Positions 50,120-61,510 of a stretch of 64,000 bases of DNA are shown here, piece after piece (position 1 is the first letter of the stretch; each line of letters begins with the position of its first letter). Below the pieces are notes generated by a model. That model made no database searches. It had not been told where the DNA came from and was given only the letters and a program-made list of their open reading frames with translations. Position numbers and translations under genes: made by a program. The DNA is from Solenopsis invicta (taxonomy: Eukaryota; Arthropoda; Insecta; Hymenoptera; Formicidae), in contig NC_052678.1 of assembly GCF_016802725.1 (NCBI RefSeq), forward strand, positions 10,894,483 through 10,958,482. The letters run 5' to 3'.

Positions 50120-53100
50120 TTTTTTGCGAATTTCTCCAATATCTCCGTGTTCTCATAGCCCACAGAAGAGATACAACTTTTATCATGATGTATCGAATCG
50201 CTGAACTGAAAAAGGAAAGACTTATATCAGGCAAATTTCGAAATATTTGACTAATACCTTTTTTGAGAATTTCTCCAATATCTCTGTGTTCTGATAGCTC
50301 CGAGAAAAGGTCTAACTTCTATCATAATGAATCGAATCGCTAAAGTGAAAGACGAAAATGTTATATCAGTCAAAGTTCGAAATTTTTTAGTAAAATGGGT
50401 TTTTTTGCGAATTTCTCCAATATCTCCGTGTTCTCATAGCCCACAGAAGAGATACAACTTTTATCATGATGTACCGAATCGCTGAACTGAAAAAGGAAAG
50501 ACTTATATCAGGCAAATTTCGAAAGATTTGAGAAAAATTTTTTTTGCGAATTTCTCCGATATCTTTGTGTTCTGATAGCCCCGAGAAGGGTTCTAACTTT
50601 TATCATAGTGGATCGAATCGCTAAAGTGAAATACGAAAGAATTATATCAGTCAAAGTTCGACATTTTTGAGTAAAATTGGTTTTTTTCCGAATTTTTTCA
50701 ATATCTCTGTGTTCTGATAGCACTGAGAAGAGATATAACTTTTATCATGATGTATCGAATCTCTGAACTGAAAAAGGAAAGACTTATTTCAGGCAAATTT
50801 CGAAAAATTTGACTAAAATTTTTTTTGCGAATTTCTCCAATATCTCCGTGTTCTCATAGCCCACAGAAGAGATATAACTTTTATCATGATGTATCGAATC
50901 GCTGAACTGAAAAAGGAAAGACTTATATCAGGCAAATTTCGAAATTTTTGAGTAAAATTTTTTTTGCGAATTTCTCCTATATCTCTGTGTTCTGATAGCC
51001 CAGAAGAGGTCTAACTTCTATCATAATGAATCGAATCGCTAAAGTGAAAGACGAAAATGTTATATCAGTCAAAGTTCGAAATTTTTTAGTAAAATTGGTT
51101 TTTTTGCGAATTTCTCCAATATCTCCGTGTTCTCATAGCCCACAGAAGAGATACAACTTTTATCATGATGTACCGAATCGCTGAACTGAAAAAGGAAAGA
51201 CTTATATCAGGCAAATTTCGAAATTTTTGACTAATATTTTTTTTGAGAATTTCTCCAATATCTCTGTGTTCTGATAGCTCCGAGAAGAGGTCTAACTTCT
51301 ATCATAATGAATCGAATCGCTAAAGTGAAAGACGAAAGATTTATATCAGTCAAAGTTCAAAATTTTTTAGTAAAATTGGTTTTTTTGCGAATTTCTCCAA
51401 TATCTCCGTGTTCTCATAGCCCACAGAAGAGATACAACTTTTATCATGATGTATCGAATCGCTGAACTGAAAAAGGAAAGACTTATATCAGGCAAATTTC
51501 GAAAGTTTTGAGAAAAATTTTTTTTGCGAATTTCTCCGATATCTTTGTGTTCTGATAGCCCCGAGAAGGGTTCTAACTTTTATCATAATGGATCGAATCG
51601 CTAAAGTGAAATACGAAAGAATTATATCAGTCAAAGTTCGACATTTTTGAGTAAAATTGGTTTTTTTCCGAATTTTTTCAATATCTCTGTGTTCTGATAG
51701 CCCTGAGAAGAGATATAACTTTTATCATGATGTATCGAATCTCTGAACTGAAAAAGGAAAGGCTTATTTCAGGCAAATTTAGAAAAATTTGACTAAAATT
51801 TTTTTTGCGAATTTCTCCAATATCTCCGTGTTCTCATAGCCCACAGAAGAGATATAACTTTTATCATGATGTATCGAATCGCTGAACTGAAAAAGGAAAG
51901 ACTTATATCAGGCAAATTTCGAAATTTTTGAGTAAAATTTTTTTTTGCGAATTTCTCCAATATCTCTGTGTTCTGATAGCCCAGAAGAGGTCTAACTTCT
52001 ATCATAATGAATCGAATCGCTAAAGTGAAAGACGAAAGAGTTATATCAGTCAAAGTTCGAAATTTTTGAGTAAAATTGGTTTTTTTCCGAATTTCTTCAA
52101 TATCTCTGTGTTCTGATAGCACTGAGAAGAGATATAACTTTTATCATGATGTATCGAATCTCTGAACTGAAAAAGGAAAGACTTATTTCAGGCAAATTTC
52201 GAAAAATTTGACTAAAATTTTTTTTGCGAATTTCTCCAATATCTCCGTGTTCTCATAGCCCACAGAAGAGATATAACTTTTATCATGATGTATCGAATCG
52301 CTGAACTGAAAAAGGAAAGACTTATATCAGGCAAATTTCGAAATTTTTGAGTAAAATTTTTTTTTGCGAATTTCTCCAATATCTCTGTGTTCTGATAGCC
52401 CAGAAGAGGTCTAACTTCTATCATAATGAATCGAATCGCTAAAGTGAAAGACGAAAGAGTTATATCAGTCAAAGTTCGAAATTTTTGAGTAAAATTGGTT
52501 TTTTTCCGAATTTCTTCAATATCTCTGTGTTCTGATAGCCCTGAGAAGAGATATAACTTTTATCATGATGTATCGAATCGCTGAACTGAAAAAGGAAAGA
52601 CTTATATCAGGCAAATTTCGACATTTTTGAGTAAAATTTTTTTTTGCGAATTTCTCCAATATCTCTGTGTTCTGGAAGCTCCGAGAAGAGGTCTAACTTC
52701 TATCATAATGAATCGAATCGCTAAAGTGAAAGACGAAAGAGTTATATCCGTCAAAGTTCAAAATTTTTAGTAAAATTGGTTTTTTTGCGAATTTCTCCAA
52801 TATCTCCGTGTTCTCATAGCCCACAGAAGAGATACAACTTTTATCATGATTTATCGAATCGCTGAACTGAAAAAGAAAAGACTTATATCAGGCAAATTTC
52901 GAAAGATTTGAGAAAAATTTTTTTTGCGAATTTCTCCGATATCTTTGTGTTCTGATAGCCCCGAGAAGGGTTCTAACTTTTATCATAATGGATCGAATCG
53001 CTAAAGTGAAATACGAAAGAATTATATCAGTCAAAGTTCGAAATTTTTGAGTAAAATTGGTTTTTTTCCGAATTTCTTCAATATCTCTGTGTTCTGATAG

Positions 53101-53795
53101 CCCTGAGAAAAGATATAACTTTTATCATGATGTATCGAATCGCTGAACTGAAAAAGGAAAGACTTATATCAGGCAAATTTCGAAATATTTGACTAATACC
53201 TTTTTTGAGAATTTCTCCAATATCTCTGTGTTCTGATAGCTCCGAGAAGAGGTCTAACTTCTATCATAATGAATCGAATCGCTAAAGTGAAAGACGAAAA
53301 TGTTATATCAGTCAAAGTTCGAAATTTTTTAGTAAAATGGGTTTTTTTGCGAATTTCTCCAATATCTCCGTGTTCTCATAGCCCACAGAAGAGATACAAC
53401 TTTTATCATGATGTACCGAATCGCTGAACTGAAAAAGGAAAGACTTATATCAGGCAAATTTCGAAATTTTTGACTAATATTTTTTTTGAGAATTTCTCCA
53501 ATATCTCTGTGTTCTGATAGCTCCGAGAAGAGGTCTAACTTCTATCATAATGAATCGAATCGCTAAAGTGAAAGACGAAAGTGTTATATCAGTCAAAGTT
53601 CAAAATTTTTTAGTAAAATTGGTTTTTTTGCGAATTTCTCCAATATCTCCGTGTTCTCATAGCCCACAGAAGAGATACAACTTTTATCATGATGTATCGA
53701 ATCGCTGAACTGAAAAAGGAAAGACTTATATCAGGCAAATTTCGAAAGTTTTGAGAAAAATTTTTTTTGCGAATTTCTCCGATATCTTTGTGTTC
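50120..53795. repeat. Long diverged satellite block
   Basis: About 3.7 kb of the diverged monomers. It contains the marker TCTGGAAGCTCCGAG at 52671, also found at 48606 and 60384. It ends at the junction TAGTCCCGAG near 53799, after which canonical A/B dimers resume. Confidence 0.8.
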
Positions 53796-55339
53796 TGATA
53801 GTCCCGAGAAGAGTTCTAACTTTTATCATAGTGTATCCAATCGCTAAAGTGAAAGACGAAAGAGTTATGTCAGTCAAAGTTCGAAATTTTTTAGTAAAAT
53901 TGGTTTTTTTCCGAATTTCTTCAATATCTCTGTGTTCTGATAGCCCACAGAAGATATATACCTTTTATCATGATGTATCGATTTTCTGAACTGAAAAAGG
54001 GAAGACTTATATCAGTCAAATTTCGAAATTTTTGAGTAAAATTTTTTTTCGAATTTCTCCAATATCTCTCTGTTCTGATATCCCCGAGAAGAGTTCTAAC
54101 TTTTATCATAGTGGATCCAATCGCTAAAGTGAAAGACGAAAGAGTTATATCAGTCAAAGTTCGAAATTTTTGAGTAAAATTGGTTTTTTTCCGAATTTCT
54201 TCAATATCTCTGTGTTCTGATAGCCCACAGAAGATATATACCTTTTATCATGATGTATCGAATTTCTGAACTGAAAAAGGAAAGACTTATATCAGTCAAA
54301 TTTCGAAATTATTAAGTAAAATTTTTTTGCGAATTTCTTAATATCTCTGTGTTCTGATAGCCCCGAGAAGAGTTCTAACTTTTATCATAATGGATCGAAT
54401 CGCTAAAGTGAAAGACGAAAGAGTTATATCAGTCAAAGTTCGAAATTTTTGAGTAAAATTGGTTTTTTTCCGAATTTCTTCAATATCTCTGTGTTCTGAT
54501 AGCCCACAGAAGATATATACCCTTTATCATGATGTATCGAATTTCTGAACTGAAAAAGGGAAGACTTATATCAGTCAAATTTCGAAATTTTTGAATAAAA
54601 TTTTTTTTGCGAATTACTCCAATTTCTCTCTGTTCTGATATCCCCGAGAAGAGTTCTAACTTTTATCATAGTGTATCCAATCGCTAAAGTGAAAGACGAA
54701 AGGGTTATATCAGTCAAAGTTCGAAATTTTTGAGTAAAATTGGTTTTTTTCCGAATTTCTTCAATATCTCTGTGTTCTGATAGCCCACAGAAGATATATA
54801 CCTTTTATCATGATGTATCGAATTTCTGAACTGAAAAAGGAAAGACTTATATCAGTCAAATTTCGAAATTATTGAGTAAAATTTTTTTTGCGAATTTCTT
54901 AATATCTCTGTGTTCTGATAGCCCCGAGAAGAGTTCTAACTTTTATCATAATGGATCGAATCGCTAAAGTGAAAGACGAAAGAGTTATATCAGTCAAAGT
55001 TCGAAATTTTTGAGTAAAATTGGTTTTTTTCCGAATTTCTTCAATATCTCTGTGTTCTGATAGCCCACAGAAGATATATACCTTTTATCATGATGTATCG
55101 AATTTCTGAACTGAAAAAGGAAAGACTTATATCAGTCAAATTTCGAAATTTTTGAGTAAAATTTTTTTGCGAATTTCTCCAATATCTCTCTGTTCTGATA
55201 GCCCCGAGAAGAGTTCTAACTTTTATCATAGAGGATCCAATCGATAAAGTGAAAGACGAAAGAGTTATATCAGTCAAAGTTCGAAATTCTTGAGCAAAAT
55301 TGGTTTTTTTCCGAATTTCTTCAATATCTCTGTGTTCTG

Positions 55340-57440
55340 ATAGCCCACAGAAGATATATACCTTTTATCATGATGTATCGAATCGCTGAACTGAAAAAGG
55401 AAAGACTTATATCAGGCAAATTTCGAAATTTTGAGTAAAATTTTTTTTGAGAATTTCTCCAATATCTCTGAGTTCTGATAGCCCCGAGAAGAGTTCTAAC
55501 TTTTATCATAATGGATCGAATCGCTAAAGTGAAAGACGAAAGAGTTATATCAGTCAAAGTTCGAAATTTTTGAGTAAAATTGGTTTTTTTCCGAATTTCT
55601 TCAATATCTCTGTGTTCTGATAGCCACTGAGAAGAGATATAACTTTTATCATGATGTATCGAATCTCTGAACTGAAAAAGGAAAGACTTATATCAGGCAA
55701 ATTTCGAAATCTTTGAGTAAAATTTTTTTTTGCGAATTTCTCCAATATCTCTGTGTTCTGATAGCCCACAGAAGAGATGTAACTTTTATCATGATGTATC
55801 GAATCGCTGAACTGAAAAAGGAAAGACTTATATCAGGCAAATTTCGAAATTTTTGAGTAAAATTTTTTTTGCGAATTTCTCCAATATCTCTGTGTTCTGA
55901 TAGCCCCAGAAGAGGTCTAACTTTTATCATAATGGATCGAATCGCTAAAGTGAAAACGAAAGACTTATATCAGTCAAAGTTCGAAATTTTTGAGTAAAAT
56001 TGGTTTTTTTCCGAATTTCTTCAATATCTCTGTGTTCTGATAGCACTGAGAAGAGATATAACTTTTATCATGATGTATCGAATCTCTGAACTGAAAAAGG
56101 AAAGACTTATATCAGGCAAATTTCGAAAATTTTGACTAAAATTTTTTTTGCGAATTTCTCCAATATCTCCGTGTTCTCATAGCCCACAGAAGAGATATAA
56201 CTTTTATCATGATGTATCGAATCGCTGAACTGAAAAAGGAAAGACTTATATCAGGCAAATTTCGAAATTTTTGAGTAAAATTTTTTTTGCGAATTTCTCC
56301 AATATCTCTGTGTTCTGATAGCCCAGAAGAGGTCTAACTTCTATCATAATGAATCGAATCGCTAAAGTGAAAGACGAAAGAGTTATATCAGTCAAAGTTC
56401 GAAATTTTTGAGTAAAATTGGTTTTTTTCCGAATTTCTTCAATATCTCTGTGTTCTGATAGCCCTCAGAAGAGATATAACTTTTATCATGATGTATCGAA
56501 TCGCTGAACTGAAAAAGGAAAGACTTATATCAGGCAAATTTCGAAATTTTTGAGTAAAATTTTTTTTGCGAATTTCTCCAATATCTCTGTGTTCTGATAG
56601 CTCCGAGAAGAGGTCTAACTTCTATCATAATGAATCGAATCGCTAAAGTGAAAGACGAAAGAGTTATATCAGTCAAAGTTCGAAATTTTTTAGTAAAATT
56701 GGTTTTTTTGCGAATTTCTCCAATATCTCCGTGTTCTCATAGCCCACAGAAGAGATACAACTTTTATCATGATGTACCGAATCGCTGAACTGAAAAAGGA
56801 AAGACTTATATCAGGCAAATTTCGAAATATTTGAGTAAAATTTTTTTTGCGAATTTCTCCAATATCTCTGTGTTCTGATAGCCCCGAGAAGGGTTCTAAC
56901 TTTTATCATAATGGATCGAATCGCTAAAGTGAAAGACGAAAGAGTTATATCAGTCAAAGTTCGAAATTTTTGAGTAAAATTGGTTTTTTTCCGAATTTCT
57001 TCAATATCTCTGTGTTCTGATAGCCCACAGAAGAGATATAACTTTTATCATGATGTATCGAATCGCTGAACTGAAAAAGGAAAGACATATATCAGGCAAA
57101 TTTCGAAATTTTTGACTAATATTTTTTTTGAGAATTTCTCCAATATCTCTGTGTTCTGATAGCTCCGAGAAGAGGTCTAACTTCTATCATAATGAATCGA
57201 ATCGCTAAAGTGAAAGACGAAAGATGTTATATCAGTCAAAGTTCGAAATTTTTTAGTAAAATTGGTTTTTTTGCGAATTTCTCCAATATCTCCGTGTTCT
57301 CATAGCCCACAGAAGAGATACAACTTTTATCATGATGTATCGAATCGCTGAACTGAAAAAGGAAAGACTTATATCAGGCAAATTTCGAAATTTTTGAGTA
57401 AAATTTTTTTTGCGAATTTCTCCAATATCTCTGTGTTCTG
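55340..57440. repeat. Diverged satellite block with chimeric first monomer
   Basis: The monomer at about 55340-55440 begins with the canonical type A signature (GAAGATATATACC) but ends with the diverged signature (TCGCTGAACTG, TCAGGCAAA). The block ends at TAGTCCCGAG near 57443. Confidence 0.75.
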
Positions 57441-59264
57441 ATAGTCCCGAGAAGAGTTCTAACTTTTATCATAGTGTATCCAATCGCTAAAGTGAAAGAC
57501 GAAAGAGTTATATCAGTCAAAGTTCGAAATTTTTGAGTAAAATTGGTTTTTTTCCGAATTTCTTCAATATCTCTGTGTTCTGATAGCCCACAGAAGATAT
57601 ATACCTTTTATCATGATGTATCGATTTTCTGAACTGAAAAAGGAAAGACTTATATCAGTCAAATTTCGAAATTTTTGAGTAAAATTTTTTTTGCGAATTT
57701 CTCCAATATCTCTCTGTTCTGATATCCCCGAGAAGAGTTCTAACTTTTATCATAGTGGATCCAATCGCTAAAGTGAAAGACGAAAGAGTTATATCAGTCA
57801 AAGTTCGAAATTTTTGAGTAAAATTGGTTTTTTTCCGAATTTCTTCAATATCTCTGTGTTCTGATAGCCCACAGAAGATATATACCTTTTATCATGATGT
57901 ATCGAATTTCTGAACTGAAAAAGGAAAGACTTATATCAGTCAAATTTCGATATTATTGAGTAAAATTTTTTTGCGAATTTCTTAATATCTCTGTGTTCTG
58001 ATAGCCCCGAGAAGAGTTCTAACTTTTATCATAATGGATCGAATCGCTAAAGTGAAAGACGAAAGAGTTATATCAGTCAAAGTTCGAAATTTTTGAGTAA
58101 AATTGGTTTTTTTCCGAATTTCTTCAATATCTCTGTGTTCTGATAGCCCACAGAAGATATATACCCTTTATCATGATGTATCGAATTTCTGAACTGAAAA
58201 AGGAAAGACTTATATCAGTCAAATTTCGAAATTTTTGAGTAAAATTTTTTTTGCGAATTTCTCCAATATCTCTCTGTTCTTATATCCCCGAGAAGAGTTC
58301 TAACTTTTATCATAGTGGATCCAATCGCTAAAGTGAAAGACGAAAGAGTTATATCAGTCAAAGTTCGAAATTTTTGAGTAAAATTGGTTTTTTTCCGAAT
58401 TTCTTCAATATCTCTGTGTTCTGATAGCCCACAGAAGATATATACCTTTTATCATGATGTATCGAATTTCTGAACTGAAAAAGGAAAGACTTATATCAGT
58501 CAAATTTCGATATTATTGAGTAAAATTTTTTTTGCGAATTTCTTTAATATCTCTGTGTTCTGATAGCCCCGAGAAGAGTTCTAACTTTTATCATAATGGA
58601 TCGAATCGCTAAAGTGAAAGACGAAAGAGTTATATCAGTCAAAGTTCGAAATTTTTGAGTAAAATTGGTTTTTTTCCGAATTTCTTCAATATCTCTGTGT
58701 TCTGATAGCCCACAGAAGATATATACCTTTTATCATGATGTATCGAATTTCTGAACTGAAAAAGGAAAGACTTATATCAGTCAAATTTCGAAATTTTTGA
58801 GTAAAATTTTTTTTGCGAATTTCTCCAATATCTCTCTGTTCTGATATCCCCGAGAAGAGTTCTAACTTTGATCATAGATGGATCGAATCGCTAAAGTGAA
58901 AGACGAAAGAGTTATATCAGTCAAAGTTCGAAATTTTGGAGTAAAATTGGTTTTTTTCCGAATTTCTTCAATATCTCTGTGTTCTGATAGCCCACAGAAG
59001 ATATATACCTTTTATCATGATGTATCGAATTTCTGAACTGAAAAAGGGAAGACTTATATCAGTCAAATTTCGAAATTTTTGAATAAAATTTTTTTTGCGA
59101 ATTACTCCAATTTCTCTCTGTTCTGATATCCCCGAGAAGAGTTCTATCTTTTATCATAGTGTATCCAATCGCTAAAGTGAAAGACGAAAGAGTTATATCA
59201 GTCAAAGTTCGAAATTTTTGAGTAAAATTGGTTTTTTTCCGAATTTCTTCAATATCTCTGTGTT

Positions 59265-61510
59265 CTGATAGCCCTGAGAAAAGATATAACTTTTATCATG
59301 ATGTATCGAATCGCTGAACTGAAAAAGGAAAGACTTATATCAGGCAAATTTCGAAATATTTGACTAATACCTTTTTTGAGAATTTCTCCAATATCTCTGT
59401 GTTCTGATAGCTCCGAGAAAAGGTCTAATTTCTATCATAATGAATCGAATCGCTAAAGTGAAAGACGAAAATGTTATATCAGTCAAAGTTCGAAATTTTT
59501 TAGTAAAATGGGTTTTTTTGCGAATTTCTCCAATATCTCCGTGTTCTCATAGCCCACAGAAGAGATACAACTTTTATCATGATGTACCGAATCGCTGAAC
59601 TGAAAAAGGAAAGACTTATATCAGGCAAATTTCGAAAGATTTGAGAAAAATTTTTTTTGCGAATTTCTCCGATATCTTTGTGTTCTGATAGCCCCGAGAA
59701 GGGTTCTAACTTTTATCATAATGGATCGAATCGCTAAAGTGAAATACGAAAGAATTATATCAGTCAAAGTTCGACATTTTTGAGTAAAATTGGTTTTTTT
59801 CCGAATTTTTTCAATATCTCTGTGTTCTGATAGCACTGAGAAGAGATATAACTTTTATCATGATGTATCGAATCTCTGAACTGAAAAAGGAAAGACTTAT
59901 TTCAGGCAAATTTCGAAAAATTTGACTAAAATTTTTTTTGCGAATTTCTCCAATATCTCCGTGTTCTCATAGCCCACAGAAGAGATATAACTTTTATCAT
60001 GATGTATCGAATCGCTGAACTGAAAAAGGAAAGACTTATATCAGGCAAATTTCGAAATTTTTGAGTAAAATTTTTTTTGCGAATTTCTCCAATATCTCTG
60101 TGTTCTGATAGCCCAGAAGAGGTCTAACTTCTATCATAATGAATCGAATCGCTAAAGTCAAAGACGAAAGAGTTATATCAGTCAAAGTTCGAAATTTTTG
60201 AGTAAAATTGGTTTTTTTCCGAATTTCTTCAATATCTCTGTGTTCTGATAGCCCTGAGAAGAGATATAACTTTTATCATGATGTATCGAATCGCTGAACT
60301 GAAAAAGGAAAGACTTATATCAGGCAAATTTCGACATTTTTGAGTAAAATTTTTTTTTGCGAATTTCTCCAATATCTCTGTGTTCTGGAAGCTCCGAGAA
60401 GAGGTCTAACTTCTATCATAATGAATCGAATCGCTAAAGTGAAAGACGAAAGAGTTATATCCGTCAAAGTTCAAAATTTTTTAGTAAAATTGGTTTTTTT
60501 GCGAATTTCTCCAATATCTCCGTGTTCTCATAGCCCACAGAAGAGATACAACTTTTATCATGATGTACCGAATCGCTGAACTGAAAAAGGAAAGACTTAT
60601 ATCAGGCAAATTTCGAAAGATTTGAGAAAAATTTTTTTTGCGAATTTCTCCGATATCTTTGTGTTCTGATAGCCCCGAGAAGGGTTCTATCTTTTATCAT
60701 AATGGATCGAATCGCTAAAGTGAAATACGAAAGAATTATATCAGTCAAAGTTCGAAATTTTTGAGTAAAATTGGTTTTTTTCCGAATTTCTTCAATATCT
60801 CTGTGTTCTGACAGCCCTGAGAAAAGATATAACTTTTATCATGATGTATCGAATCGCTGAACTGAAAAAGGAAAGACTTATATCAGGCAAATTTCGAAAT
60901 ATTTGACTAATACCTTTTTTGAGAATTTCTCCAATATCTCTGTGTTCTGATAGCTCCGAGAAGAGGTCTAACTTCTATCATAATGAATCGAATCGCTAAA
61001 GTGAAAGACGAAAATGTTATATCAGTCAAAGTTCGAAATTTTTTAGTAAAATGGGTTTTTTTGCGAATTTCTCCAATATCTCCGTGTTCTCATAGCCCAC
61101 AGAAGAGATACAACTTTTATCATGATGTACCGAATCGCTGAACTGAAAAAGGAAAGACTTATATCAGGCAAATTTCGAAATTTTTGACTAATATTTTTTT
61201 TGAGAATTTCTCCAATATCTCTGTGTTCTGATAGCTCCGAGAAGAGGTCTAACTTCTATCATAATGAATCGAATCGCTAAAGTGAAAGACGAAAGATTTA
61301 TATCAGTCAAAGTTCAAAATTTTTTAGTAAAATTGGTTTTTTTGCGAATTTCTCCAATATCTCCGTGTTCTCATAGCCCACAGAAGAGATACAACTTTTA
61401 TCATGATGTATCGAATCGCTGAACTGAAAAAGGAAAGACTTATATCAGGCAAATTTCGAAAGTTTTGAGAAAAATTTTTTTTGCGAATTTCTCCGATATC
61501 TTTGTGTTCT
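59265..61510. repeat. Diverged satellite block repeating the 47.5-53.8 kb pattern
   Basis: The variant order in the first part matches 47490-48800 at an offset of about 11.78 kb. The second part matches 52.2-53.8 kb at about 7.71 kb. It ends at TAGTCCCGAG near 61513. A further block of this kind begins near 63622 and leaves the window. Confidence 0.8.

Noticed and set aside
41432..60579. Many related open frames of 60-110 codons within the satellite
   Set aside because: They are the same stretch of monomer read again and again. The dimer length (281 bp) is not a multiple of three, so the frame cannot carry through the array, and frames exist on both strands.
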